A DNA stretch of 27,198 nucleotides from Thermodesulfobacteriota bacterium (GCA_028278625.1 JANQDY010000063.1:1-27198), one strand, 5' to 3'. Shown: positions 14,953-23,770, counted from the first letter of the stretch. A program made the numbers and translations. Notes: generated by a model not told the origin, from the sequence alone.

Positions 14953-16143
14953 CTAATAGGCTTTTTCAAATATACGCATCATGTCTTCTTGGGTTGGCTT
15001 TCGCGGATTGACCAGGGGCGTTCCACTTTCCAGGCCGTCTTTGGCCATTTTTGGTATGAGTTCGCGGTATTTTGCTTCATCTATGTCCAAATCCCTGAGC
15101 CTTGGCACACAGATGTCTTTGCAGAGCCGTTTCACGGCGGTGACGGTTTTTTCGGCAGCTTCCAGGATGCCCAAACCATGGGTGTTTTCACCCATGGCAG
15201 TTGCTATTTTGGCAAATTTCTCAGGGGCGGCCATATGGGTAAACTCAACGCCGAAGGGGAGCATTATGGCATTGGCCAATCCGTGGGGCACATGGAATAC
15301 GGCACCCAGGGGTCTGGCCAATCCATGGACCATGGCGGTTCCTGAATTGCCGAATGTCATGCCCGCCAGCAACTGACCGAGCAGCATGTTGCTTCGGGCT
15401 TCAATGTTCTCTCCGTCTGCCCATGCTTTCCTGAGGTTGATGCCAATCAGTTCAATGGCCGGCAGGGCCATGTATTCAATGAGCGGGTTGCTGCCGTACC
15501 CCACGTTGGGATCTCTGGTGGAGATATACCCTTCTATGGCATGGGTCAGGGCATCCATGCCCGATGACATGGTGACGTTCCGGGGCATTGCCAAGGTCAG
15601 AACCGGATCTTCGATGCATTCGTCGGGCACCAGGTAGGGACTGTAAACCAGGAATTTGACGTCCCGGTCAGAATCGTGAATGACTGTCACCCAGGTGACT
15701 TCACTGCCGGTGCCCGCCGTGGTGGGAATCGCTATCATGGGGCTTTTGGGCTTCTGAACCTTTCCCTTGCCCTCGTAGTCTCTGATTGTCCCCGGATTAG
15801 TGCCCAGCATGGCGATGGCCTTGCCCGCATCAATACAACTCCCTCCCCCCAGGGCCACCAATGCATCGCATTTTTGGGATCGGAATATTTCCGTTCCCAA
15901 AAAAACGTGCTCCGTGGTTGGCTCGGTGGTTACCCCATCAAATACCTCAAATGTCATTCCACTTTTTTTGAGGCTCTTTAGAATAATTTCCACGGCGCCG
16001 GTACCATGCAAAACCTTATCGGTTACCACCAGAACCTTGCTGCCGCCCAGTTGCTCAACCCTCTCACCTGCCATTTGAGCGGTATTGACGCCGAAGAGAA
16101 TGTTCCTTGGCATGCGAAAGTTGTATGTTTTAAGATAATTCAC
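14953..16143 (-). CDS. iron-containing alcohol dehydrogenase
   Basis: A 396-aa group III (iron-activated) NAD(P)-dependent alcohol dehydrogenase. NAD binding is shown by ALGGGSCIDAGKA (99-102 GGGS) and IPTTAGTGSE; metal ligands are D197 and H201 in DALTHAIEG, H273 in VHGLARPLG and H287 in HVPHG. The second His of the usual HxxxH is Arg277 here, which is tolerated because it is not a ligand. The product class includes 1,3-propanediol, lactaldehyde and 4-hydroxybutyrate dehydrogenases, and the substrate is not predictable. The start is GTG at 16143 with AGGAG 7 nt upstream. It is placed between livF and the AOR gene and probably supplies AOR with an aldehyde. Confidence 0.88.
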   Translation of the reverse strand: MNYLKTYNFRMPRNILFGVNTAQMAGERVEQLGGSKVLVVTDKVLHGTGAVEIILKSLKKSGMTFEVFDGVTTEPTTEHVFLGTEIFRSQKCDALVALGGGSCIDAGKAIAMLGTNPGTIRDYEGKGKVQKPKSPMIAIPTTAGTGSEVTWVTVIHDSDRDVKFLVYSPYLVPDECIEDPVLTLAMPRNVTMSSGMDALTHAIEGYISTRDPNVGYGSNPLIEYMALPAIELIGINLRKAWADGENIEARSNMLLGQLLAGMTFGNSGTAMVHGLARPLGAVFHVPHGLANAIMLPFGVEFTHMAAPEKFAKIATAMGENTHGLGILEAAEKTVTAVKRLCKDICVPRLRDLDIDEAKYRELIPKMAKDGLESGTPLVNPRKPTQEDMMRIFEKAY

Positions 16144-16180
16144 TTTGATTCTCCTTAGAATAACAACACCAAGAATTCCA

Positions 16181-16885
16181 TCAGATACCCAGATATGCTT
16201 CTTTTATATGAGGGTCATGCAGCAATTCCTGGCCCATTCCTTCCATGGTGATGGATCCGTTTTCCAGCACATAAGCCCGATCAGCCATTTGAAGCGTGTT
16301 TTCGATATTTTGTTCCACAATGAGAACCGGGGTGCCGGCGTTGTTTATTTTTTCGATGACCTCGAAGATATCTTTGACCACCAGGGGGGCCAACCCCAAA
16401 GACGGTTCATCCAGTATTAAAAGCTTGGGAAGGGACATGAGGGCTCTGCCGATGGCCAGCATTTGCTGTTGGCCGCCGCTCAAGGTGCCGGCCTTTTGCT
16501 CTCTCATGCTCTTTAGCATCGGGAAGAGATCAAACACCTGGGACAGCATTTTCTTACGTTTCATTCTGGCCCTTTTGACAAAGGAACCCATTTCAAGGTT
16601 TTCCATCACGCTCAGCGTTGAAAAAACCCTCCTTCCCTCCGGCACCTGCACGATTCCCTGCTTTACGATTGAATGGGGCGGGGTGTTATGGATATATGTT
16701 CCCGCAAAACTGATTTTTCCCTTCTGCACGTGATTGATGCCGCTGATCGCGTTTATGACTGTCGTCTTCCCGGCGCCATTTGCTCCCAAGAGGGCAACAA
16801 TCTCTGCCTCACCCACGGAAAAACTGATGGCGTTAAGGACTTGAAGGTCTCCGTAAGAAACACTCACTTCCTTTACACTAAACAA
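16181..16885 (-). CDS. livF: branched-chain-type ABC transporter ATPase LivF
   Basis: A 234-aa ATPase: Walker A GANGAGKTT (34-42), VPEGRRVFSTLSVMENL typical of LivF, signature LSGGQQQ, Walker B LLILDEPSLGL, and the C-terminal LEAYLG-like end (IKEAYLGI). I place the start at TTG 16885, because AAGGAGTT lies just upstream and this gives the normal LivF length. It overlaps the livG stop by 8 nt, as often seen; the longer open frame upstream lies inside livG. It works at the cytoplasmic face with LivG. Liv-type importers also carry aromatic acids, amides, urea and dicarboxylates, so the name does not imply branched-chain amino acids. Confidence 0.9.
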   Translation of the reverse strand: MFSVKEVSVSYGDLQVLNAISFSVGEAEIVALLGANGAGKTTVINAISGINHVQKGKISFAGTYIHNTPPHSIVKQGIVQVPEGRRVFSTLSVMENLEMGSFVKRARMKRKKMLSQVFDLFPMLKSMREQKAGTLSGGQQQMLAIGRALMSLPKLLILDEPSLGLAPLVVKDIFEVIEKINNAGTPVLIVEQNIENTLQMADRAYVLENGSITMEGMGQELLHDPHIKEAYLGI

Positions 16886-17603
16886 TTTTAAACTCCTTGC
16901 CCAAGTAAGCCTTAATGACATTTTGATCGGCAGCGATTTCCCTGGAACTTCCCGAGGCGATCTTTTCACCGTAATTCAATACGATCAATCTGTTGGAAAG
17001 TGTCATGATCGCTTTCATCACGTGTTCGATTAAAAATATGGTGATGCCGCTCTCTTTGATCTTAAGAATCAGCTGAATCATTTCCTCTGATTCAGCGGGC
17101 GTAAGGCCGGCCATGACTTCGTCAAGCAATAGCAGCTTGGGCTTTGTGGCCAACGCCCGTGCCGTCTCCAGTCTTTTTCTTTCGGGAACCGACAGCAGGC
17201 CGGCAATTTTGTTCTTTTTTGATGCCATCCCAATGAAATCGAGGGTTTCTTCCGCAATGGCCTCGGCGCGATCGACATCATTAACCGTGTTGAAGGCACC
17301 CACCATCACGTTTTGCAGACATGTCAAGTCCGGGAAGGGTCTCGTAATCTGAAAAGTCCTGGCAATACCAATTTGGCATATCTTATCCGGTCTGCGACCG
17401 GTGATTTCGGTATCATTAAATACGATTGTTCCGGCACTGACCTTATGAAAACCAGAGATAAGATTAAACAGCGTTGTCTTACCGGCGCCGTTTGGACCCA
17501 ACATGCCCAATATTTCATTCTCTTCAATACTGAAGCTGACGTTGTTTATGGCTGTAACGCCACCGAAGTTTTTGGTCAGCCCGGTTGCCTCCAAGAGAGC
17601 CAT
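16878..17603 (-). CDS. livG: branched-chain-type ABC transporter ATPase LivG
   Basis: A 241-aa ATPase with Walker A GPNGAGKTT (36-44), IARTFQITRPF (the LivG Q-loop region), Walker B LLLLDEVMAGL, and the switch His in LIEHVM. The ABC signature is degenerate: LLSVPERKRLETARAL in place of the LSGGQ or L.YGQQRRLE seen in most LivG proteins, although the RKRLE.ARAL continuation is conserved. The ATG at 17603 has GAAGGGAT upstream and follows livM by 6 nt. It pairs with LivF to energise the LivHM channel. Confidence 0.9.
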   Translation of the reverse strand: MALLEATGLTKNFGGVTAINNVSFSIEENEILGMLGPNGAGKTTLFNLISGFHKVSAGTIVFNDTEITGRRPDKICQIGIARTFQITRPFPDLTCLQNVMVGAFNTVNDVDRAEAIAEETLDFIGMASKKNKIAGLLSVPERKRLETARALATKPKLLLLDEVMAGLTPAESEEMIQLILKIKESGITIFLIEHVMKAIMTLSNRLIVLNYGEKIASGSSREIAADQNVIKAYLGKEFKIV

Positions 17604-17609
17604 GCGTTT

Positions 17610-18581
17610 TTATCCCTTCTTGAGCCTGGCCAATATAAATTTATGCGTATCCTGGACCAATCCCAGTATGCCCCTGGGCAGTAATATTGTGACGGCGATC
17701 AGTATGGAGCCAAATATCATCAGGTGGAGACCGCTATAGTCCCTGAAAAGGCTTCGGCTTATTTCGGATAAGGGGCTTAAAACAATGGAACCGACGGTGG
17801 GGCCCCACAATGTACCGATGCCACCCACAATCGGCCGCAACAATATGTCAATGGATATGTGGGACCCGAAAGCCAGCTCCGGATCAATGTATGTGTAGTA
17901 TTGTGCATAAAAAGAGCCCCCCAGGGCTGTTCCGAAGGCACTGATCGCCATGGCCAACAGCTTATATTTCTTGGCGTCAACACCGAGTGCCTCGGCGGAG
18001 TCTTCATCCTCTCTGATGGCGATAAAGTAGTATCCGCTTTTTGAATTTTGAATTAGCCTGGTTATCACCAGAACACAGATCGTCATGATTAATATGATGT
18101 AGTAAAAGGGAAGCCGGTCATGAAAAGAGAATTGGCCGATTGAGTTGCCCAATGGAATCAAGATACCCATGGCCCCTTTGACAAACTTCCAATTTGCGGC
18201 GATGGTGTGAAGCATCCCGGCGCATGCAAGCATTGACAGGGCAAAATAGGCGCCTCTCAGACCATATCTAAAACATAAGTAGCCCACAAACAAACCAAAC
18301 CCCGCTGCGATTAAACCGCCGATAAGCATTCCAATCCAAGGGCTTATGCCAAAATCAACGTATAATAGGCTTGAGCTATATGCGCCAATGCCAAAAAATG
18401 CCGCATGCCCAAATGAAAACTGGCCCGCGTATCCTCCCAGGATGTTCCAACAGGAACCCAAATAGGCCCAGAGCAGAATGGTAATCAGAAGGTGGTGATA
18501 ATAACCGCTCAGAAAAACCGGAATAACGGCAGCGGCGGCAATCCCTATGAGATAATACTTATTGCGCAATAAGATATTCAT
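17610..18581 (-). CDS. livM: branched-chain-type ABC transporter permease LivM
   Basis: A 323-aa membrane protein with about eight to ten hydrophobic segments. The family signature GYAGQFSFGHAAFFGIGAY is present near residues 50-70, and RAIREDEDSAEALG-type cytoplasmic coupling sequence (here FIAIREDEDSAEALGVDAKK) near 190. The C-terminus ends in basic residues. The ATG at 18581 has GTGGAAAG upstream and lies 20 nt after livH. With LivH it forms the inner-membrane channel. Confidence 0.9.
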   Translation of the reverse strand: MNILLRNKYYLIGIAAAAVIPVFLSGYYHHLLITILLWAYLGSCWNILGGYAGQFSFGHAAFFGIGAYSSSLLYVDFGISPWIGMLIGGLIAAGFGLFVGYLCFRYGLRGAYFALSMLACAGMLHTIAANWKFVKGAMGILIPLGNSIGQFSFHDRLPFYYIILIMTICVLVITRLIQNSKSGYYFIAIREDEDSAEALGVDAKKYKLLAMAISAFGTALGGSFYAQYYTYIDPELAFGSHISIDILLRPIVGGIGTLWGPTVGSIVLSPLSEISRSLFRDYSGLHLMIFGSILIAVTILLPRGILGLVQDTHKFILARLKKG

Positions 18582-18601
18582 TGCTTTCCACTTCTCTCGG
18601 T

Positions 18602-19471
18602 TTATTTGGTGGTTCCGAATAGGCCTGTTGGTTTAAATAGCAGTACTAAGAAAAAGATCAAATACGTCACCAATATTTTCATCGAACCCGGCAACAATAT
18701 GGCGCCCATGGCTTCACATATGCCTAAGATGATCCCCCCCACCAATGATCCCACAAAATTGCCCAGTCCGCCAAGTACAACCACAACAAACGCGGTCACC
18801 ACATAACTGTCACCCACGCCCGGTTCCATATGATAAAAAGGAACAATCAACGTGCCCGCGATTCCGGCGCAGGCTGCTCCGACCCCCATGGTAATGCAAT
18901 TGACCATGTTCACATTAATGCCCATCAGTTTTGAGCCAATTTTCTCATCTGAAATGGCACGTATGGATTTGCCGAGATCTGTTTTCTTCAGGAGCAAATA
19001 AAGTAAATATGAGATTAGAAAAGCGAATCCGAAAGCCAGTAATCTGGGATAACTGAACACTATATCACCAAGAACAAAGGTCTTTGTAGCATACGAAACT
19101 TTGACGGTTCTAAAATCAGGACCCCACAAAAGCAAGGCCAAATTGTCTATAAATAACCATAAACCCAAAGTAACCAACAATGGTACATGTTCAGGAGCTT
19201 CCATTACCTTATTCAGCAGGAAAGCTTGTATGAATACCCCAATGGCAAATAATATGATGATGGTAATGACAATAGAAACATAGGGGTCTATACCAAAATA
19301 GACGTTCGACCAGTATGAAATGTACATGCCCAGCATCAGAAAAGAGCCGTGGGCGAAATTGATTACGCGCATAACGCCGAAAACAAGCGTAAGGCCTACT
19401 GCAACAAGGCCATAAACCCCGCCCATTAACAGACCGGATATCAAGGCTTGAAATATGGTTGCTAATTCCAC
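18602..19471 (-). CDS. livH: branched-chain-type ABC transporter permease LivH
   Basis: A 289-aa permease with the LivH opening (ALISGLLMGGVYGLVAVGLT), the conserved FGVMRVINFAHGSFLMLG, about eight membrane segments and the coupling loop GKSIRAISDEKIGSKLMGIN. The start is GTG at 19471, with AGGGA about 11 nt upstream. It is separated from livK by 108 nt containing a large inverted repeat, which could lower expression of permease relative to binding protein. Confidence 0.9.
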   Translation of the reverse strand: MELATIFQALISGLLMGGVYGLVAVGLTLVFGVMRVINFAHGSFLMLGMYISYWSNVYFGIDPYVSIVITIIILFAIGVFIQAFLLNKVMEAPEHVPLLVTLGLWLFIDNLALLLWGPDFRTVKVSYATKTFVLGDIVFSYPRLLAFGFAFLISYLLYLLLKKTDLGKSIRAISDEKIGSKLMGINVNMVNCITMGVGAACAGIAGTLIVPFYHMEPGVGDSYVVTAFVVVVLGGLGNFVGSLVGGIILGICEAMGAILLPGSMKILVTYLIFFLVLLFKPTGLFGTTK

Positions 19472-19492
19472 GACATTATTTCCCTGTTTGGA

Positions 19493-19558
19493 GAGGCCAA
19501 ACGAGAGCCATTATAGGGAGAAGGGCTGTTCCGGTATAATAGCATATCATTTGGCCTC
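19493..19558 (-). promoter_or_regulatory. inverted repeat between livK and livH
   Basis: GAGGCCAAA (19493-19501) and TTTGGCCTC (19550-19558) are perfect 9-nt arms around a 48-nt loop in the livK-livH gap. A smaller AGCC/GGCT pairing inside the loop is possible. No T-run follows, so it is more like an mRNA-stabilising or processing stem than a terminator. Such stems after the binding-protein gene are common in ABC importer operons and allow an excess of binding protein. Confidence 0.45.
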
Positions 19559-19579
19559 GTGAACCTTGAGTTGGCTTAT

Positions 19580-20851
19580 TTAAGAACGATCTTTCCAGGC
19601 GGGAACCGGAAAAATCGGACTCTTCTGCGCATACGCTTTGGGATAAACAGAGACGACATCGCCCTTTTGGACCTGAGTAATCAAAATCCCGGCGTTCTTG
19701 TTCTGTCCGGTTTCATTAAAGGCGATGGGGCCTTCATGGGGCAGAATGTGGTCGTTCAGGTTTGTGGCGGCCAGCGCATCACGGATTTTTTTGGTATCCC
19801 GGGATCCCGCACGTTCCAGAGCGTCTTTAAACACGAATACCGGCATGTATCCGTAGGCCACATCCTCTGACAGTTTGTTCCCGGTCTTCTTTGCGTATTT
19901 CTCTGCCAGGGCCAAGGCGCGGGGATGCAACGGATTGGGCCAATTGATGCCGTTCATCATGTACTCGGCCGCCGCACCGGCCTCTTTGGCAAAGATCGGA
20001 TTGCTGATACCGCCGCTGACCGCCCCAATGACGCCTTTGCAATTGACATTCAGTTCCTTCATGGTTTTGGCCAGCAGGATTGAGTCGGGCAGATAGCCGG
20101 TGGGCATGATTAAATCCGCCTTGGCTGCTTTGAGCTTGGTCACTTCCGCCGAAAGGTCGGGGGTCTTCCAGTGGTAGGGAATTTCGGCAACCACTTCGAG
20201 ACCTTGGGCCGGGGCAAACTTCTTGACGTTCTCATTCATGGTAACGCCAAACAGGGTGTCTTCGTGGATGGTGGCGATGGTCTTTATGGTGGTGTTATTG
20301 GCTTTGGCAAAGGCCGGGACGGATTTGATGATTTTGTCCACGGAAATGATTGAGTCCGCGGAAATACGGAAGGTGTATTTGAATCCACGCTGCAGAATTT
20401 TTTCCGAAATTGCCAGGGTGATCAAAAAGGGAATTCTGTGTTTCTCCATGATTTGTGAAACCGCAAAGCTCACCGAGCTCTGATAGCAGCCAAAGGTCGC
20501 GGTAACACCTGCTTCCGCCAGTCTTTCCGCTTCAGCAACGCCTGTTTGAGGTTTTCCCTGGCTGTCGCCGTGGAGCAGCTTGAGCTTGGCCCCGCCCAGG
20601 GATTTGATGCCGCCGCCCTCGTTGATTTCATCAACGGCCAGCATGAGTCCGGCCTTGTAGGCCTGACCGGTATGGGCCAACCCCCCTGTCAAGGGGTGAA
20701 TATGCCCGATCAGAATGTCCTTGGGCTTGGCCCTCAAGATTGAAGGAAAGCCTCCTCCAACGGCCAACCCCAGGCCCGCGGCGCCAGCAATTTTAACAAA
20801 CGTTCTTCTGGTGATACTCTTCTGGGTTACATCCTTTTTGCTTTCGCTCAT
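19580..20851 (-). CDS. Liv-type ABC transporter substrate-binding protein with Tat signal
   Basis: A 423-aa periplasmic binding protein (peripla_BP_6 family). The N-terminus carries a twin-arginine signal (ITRRTFVKIAGAAGLGLAVG), with cleavage probably near ILRAK at 40. The mature part begins DILIGHIHPLTGGLAHTGQA, typical of LivK/AmiC-like receptors, and includes DSQGKPQTGVAEAERL, GCYQSSVSFAVSQI and ATIHEDTLFGVTMNENV. The ATG at 20851 follows GGAGGTTTAGGAG. It heads the transporter genes. The ligand cannot be predicted; related receptors bind amino acids, aromatic acids and small carboxylates. Export by Tat implies folding in the cytoplasm. Confidence 0.88.
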   Translation of the reverse strand: MSESKKDVTQKSITRRTFVKIAGAAGLGLAVGGGFPSILRAKPKDILIGHIHPLTGGLAHTGQAYKAGLMLAVDEINEGGGIKSLGGAKLKLLHGDSQGKPQTGVAEAERLAEAGVTATFGCYQSSVSFAVSQIMEKHRIPFLITLAISEKILQRGFKYTFRISADSIISVDKIIKSVPAFAKANNTTIKTIATIHEDTLFGVTMNENVKKFAPAQGLEVVAEIPYHWKTPDLSAEVTKLKAAKADLIMPTGYLPDSILLAKTMKELNVNCKGVIGAVSGGISNPIFAKEAGAAAEYMMNGINWPNPLHPRALALAEKYAKKTGNKLSEDVAYGYMPVFVFKDALERAGSRDTKKIRDALAATNLNDHILPHEGPIAFNETGQNKNAGILITQVQKGDVVSVYPKAYAQKSPIFPVPAWKDRS

Positions 20852-20958
20852 CTCCTAAACCTCCGATTGCTGAATGGGTTGCCTAATAAAACATGCTCCT
20901 TAACATCAATTGCCAATGTTCCACGCGTTTAAATTACCGATAATTAGTCGACACCTCC

Positions 20959-22938
20959 CTATAAGATCCTTGAAATATGTGATGCATCATGTATGGCATC
21001 AAATATTCTTCCCGGAGAACCACAGTCTCCTATTACGTATGTTTCATTTTCCCTTTGATTTATGAATTGGTGCAGGTCTTTATTGGGCTTGGCTCCCGCA
21101 GCCACCACAACAAGGGTGCAGTTTATCGTGCCTTTTTTCCCATTAGCATCTGTAACCACCAGTCCATCATTGTTTATTTCTTCAACTCTTGTATTTAACA
21201 GAACCTGAACATTGTATTCCGTCAATCGCTGCAAAAGAAATTCTCTTTCAACGGGAATGGCATCCATCGCAAGCCGATCCATCATTTCGATGATCTTTAT
21301 TACGACGCTGCCAGTGCTTTCCGCTGCCATATATTCGGCCGTTTCACAGCCCACCAGGCCACCCCCCACAATGGCAATTGATCTGTTTTGGTTAATTATT
21401 TCCGAATTTCTATTCAGAATATCATTTGCGGATACCACATTGTTACCGTTCAAGCCGGGAATGTTGGGCAAAAGAGGCGTTGAACCCGTGGCCAAAATAA
21501 AGACGTCATGCTTTAGTTTGTGAAGCTCTTCTACTGTTATTCTTATATTGCGGTTTGTTTTAATATTGAGTCTATGGATTTGGGTTTTGAGGTATTCAAT
21601 CAATGTTTTAATTTCTTCTTTATGGGGTGATTTTACTGCCAGATTTAGCATACCACCCAATTGATTTTCCTTTTCATAAATAACCACATTATGCCCTCTT
21701 AGAGCAGCAACCCTTGCTGCTTCCATTCCAGCCGGCCCGCCACCGATAATGGCGATGCTTTTGGGTTTTTCCGCCTTTGTTATTTTGTAGTGCCGTTCTC
21801 TGCCAACCGACGCATTCACGCTGCATTTCACCCCCAGGCCACCGGACATGCGCGTGATGCAAATATTACATGCAATGCAACGCCTGATCTCATCAAATCT
21901 TCCCTCTTTTGCTTTGATCGGCAACTGGGGGTCAGCGATCATTCCTCTACCGATTGAGACCAGATCCGCTTTACCCTCTTTGATGATTTGGTTGCCCAAT
22001 ACTGGATCATTTATTCTGCCCACGGCGATTACCGGGATGTTAATATTCTTTTTTATGGCTTGGGCCAAATGAACGTAGCATCCCCGATCCATGCACATGG
22101 GCGGTATGGTGTATTTCTTATCTTCGGGATTGAGGTAACTCTCAATGATTGCCCCTGTGACGTGAATCAGACTTGCGCCGTTTTGCTGGAGCATTTTTGC
22201 GATTTGTTTGGAATCATCAAGGGTCAGGCCTCCCTCAATAAAATCAGCACCATTTATTCTAAAACTGACAGGGAATTCCGGCCCTACGGCGTTTCTTATG
22301 GATTGGAGAACTTCCAGGGGGAATTTCATGCGCCCGCTGAGATCGCCGCCGTATTGATCCGACCGCTTGTTGGTAAACGGGGACATGAACTGATTGATCA
22401 AATACCCATGGGCGCCGTGCACTTCAACGAGGTCGAGACCGGCTGTTTTGACCCTTTGGGCAGCCTCGCCGTATTTGACCGCCAACGCCTGAATCTGATG
22501 AGTGCCTAAAGCCACGGGTTCCACCGCCTTGGGATTATTCCGGAGATGGGCGCACATGATCGGCGAAGGGGCCAGTGGCGGGTGCCGGTCTTTTATGTAA
22601 ACAGTTTGTCGACCCACATGGCCCAGCTGGAGTCCCACCTTAACCCCGTAAGCCTGCAGGATCTCGGCAAGATGATTCAGCCCGGCAATGAAGGCATCGC
22701 TGTGGATTCCCAGGTGCGCATGGGGACCGGCCCCGGAAGGATCAATGCTGTTTGATTCAATGATGATCAGCCCAACGCCGCCTTTTGCTCTTTCAATATG
22801 ATAGTCTATGAGCCGCTGTGTGACCCCCCAATCAACCCCCGCAAAACCGGTGACCATGGGGGGCATAACGATCCTGTTTTTAAGCGTCAGCGGTCCGATC
22901 GTTATTGGTCTAAAAAGCGCCTCCAACATGGGGCCCAT
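20959..22938 (-). CDS. Old Yellow Enzyme-type Fe-S flavoprotein (dienoyl-CoA reductase/TMADH-like)
   Basis: A 659-aa enzyme. Residues 5-345 form an FMN-binding barrel (LFRPITIGPLTLKNRIVMPP, VHGAHGYLINQFMSPFTNKR, VSIGRGMIADPQLP). C354, C357, C360 and C372 bind [4Fe-4S]. Residues 395-659 hold NAD(P)H/FAD Rossmann domains (IIGGGPAGMEAARVAALRG; IAIVGGGLVGCETAEYM). The cysteine spacing x2-x2-x11 lacks one residue of the dienoyl-CoA reductase pattern (x2-x3-x11) and is nearer trimethylamine dehydrogenase (x2-x2-x12); the cysteine that binds FMN covalently in the latter is absent (PPM in place of PHC). Candidates are enoate or dienoyl-CoA reduction and amine oxidation. Start ATG 22938 has GGGAGG 5 nt before it; an upstream ATG (22962) is less likely. 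Confidence 0.85.
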   Translation of the reverse strand: MGPMLEALFRPITIGPLTLKNRIVMPPMVTGFAGVDWGVTQRLIDYHIERAKGGVGLIIIESNSIDPSGAGPHAHLGIHSDAFIAGLNHLAEILQAYGVKVGLQLGHVGRQTVYIKDRHPPLAPSPIMCAHLRNNPKAVEPVALGTHQIQALAVKYGEAAQRVKTAGLDLVEVHGAHGYLINQFMSPFTNKRSDQYGGDLSGRMKFPLEVLQSIRNAVGPEFPVSFRINGADFIEGGLTLDDSKQIAKMLQQNGASLIHVTGAIIESYLNPEDKKYTIPPMCMDRGCYVHLAQAIKKNINIPVIAVGRINDPVLGNQIIKEGKADLVSIGRGMIADPQLPIKAKEGRFDEIRRCIACNICITRMSGGLGVKCSVNASVGRERHYKITKAEKPKSIAIIGGGPAGMEAARVAALRGHNVVIYEKENQLGGMLNLAVKSPHKEEIKTLIEYLKTQIHRLNIKTNRNIRITVEELHKLKHDVFILATGSTPLLPNIPGLNGNNVVSANDILNRNSEIINQNRSIAIVGGGLVGCETAEYMAAESTGSVVIKIIEMMDRLAMDAIPVEREFLLQRLTEYNVQVLLNTRVEEINNDGLVVTDANGKKGTINCTLVVVAAGAKPNKDLHQFINQRENETYVIGDCGSPGRIFDAIHDASHISRIL

Positions 22939-22993
22939 GGATGCCTCCCAAAACTGGTTCATCTGTAGCCAACTGATTATTCTGATTAATTAA

Positions 22994-23770
22994 CTACTCA
23001 TAATAATCAGGTGCCGTCTTAGAGTTCTTAATGAACAGATCGTCGTGCGAAAATAGAATCATTCCGTTCTTGCTTTGCGCAATATTCTTGAGCTTCAAAA
23101 TGGAATAATATGCCTCAGGTGCGCTCCAAACCGGTCCTGGGAGCAAGTTTTCTCGGGAATTGGCATCGGTGGGAATGGCATCTCCAGGTAGTATGATGGT
23201 ACCGGATTTATTCAAATCAACCACCAATGATTGGTGTCCTGCGGTATGCCCTTTGGTCAATACGATTTGGACACCGTCGCAAACCTTGGTATCGCCTTCC
23301 AATAAATGGTAATTCAGATGTGAATGGTCAAAATGATTCTTGGGAAATGATTTCTCAGCGTAGGTATCCGGATAGCAGGCAAAGCGATATTCAGCCTTTT
23401 GCACCAGGATTTTGGAATGACGAAACAGCCGGTTACCCCCAGAATGATCAAAGTGAAGATGTGAGTTAATCACAAAATCAATCTGTTGAATTCCGTAGCC
23501 GACGTCGTTCAAGCGGTTTTCAATATCGTCTTCCCTGGACATGGTTGGCTTGAAAAGGGCAAGTCCACGCTCCCCCCAAGTCCCCAGAGGATCATCAATC
23601 CCGCCGGAATGAAGGCCCGTGTCAAATACGATATTGCAGTCATCACAGACGATCAGGGCCATGGTGATGGGGGCAATCATCTTCTCGCCACCATGGTATC
23701 CGCTGATCAGGGCGCTTTTTTCCAAAAAAAGGGTTCCCCCGGTTAAGATGTATAAAGCCCTAACAGCCAT
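22994..23770 (-). CDS. MBL-fold metallohydrolase, N-acyl-homoserine-lactonase-like
   Basis: A 258-aa metallo-beta-lactamase-fold hydrolase with a dinuclear zinc site: HLHFDH (104-109) within INSHLHFDHSGGN, a further His in KGHTAGHQS, Asp in LPGDA and His in FSHDD. The N-terminal arrangement (IVFDTGLH) and length resemble AiiA-type quorum-quenching lactonases, but within a catabolic operon hydrolysis of a pathway lactone or thioester is more likely. The ATG at 23770 has GGAGGT 5 nt upstream. It lies between the GntR regulator and the flavoenzyme genes, all in one direction. Confidence 0.85.
   Translation of the reverse strand: MAVRALYILTGGTLFLEKSALISGYHGGEKMIAPITMALIVCDDCNIVFDTGLHSGGIDDPLGTWGERGLALFKPTMSREDDIENRLNDVGYGIQQIDFVINSHLHFDHSGGNRLFRHSKILVQKAEYRFACYPDTYAEKSFPKNHFDHSHLNYHLLEGDTKVCDGVQIVLTKGHTAGHQSLVVDLNKSGTIILPGDAIPTDANSRENLLPGPVWSAPEAYYSILKLKNIAQSKNGMILFSHDDLFIKNSKTAPDYYE

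Noticed and set aside
15687..15698. TCACCCAGGTGA as a fourth TetR operator
   Set aside because: Its spacer is 2 nt instead of 4 and it lies inside the alcohol dehydrogenase coding sequence, so it is probably chance.
22041..22509. plus-strand open frame within the flavoenzyme gene
   Set aside because: Antisense to a gene with clear domains; composition is that of a reverse-strand shadow.
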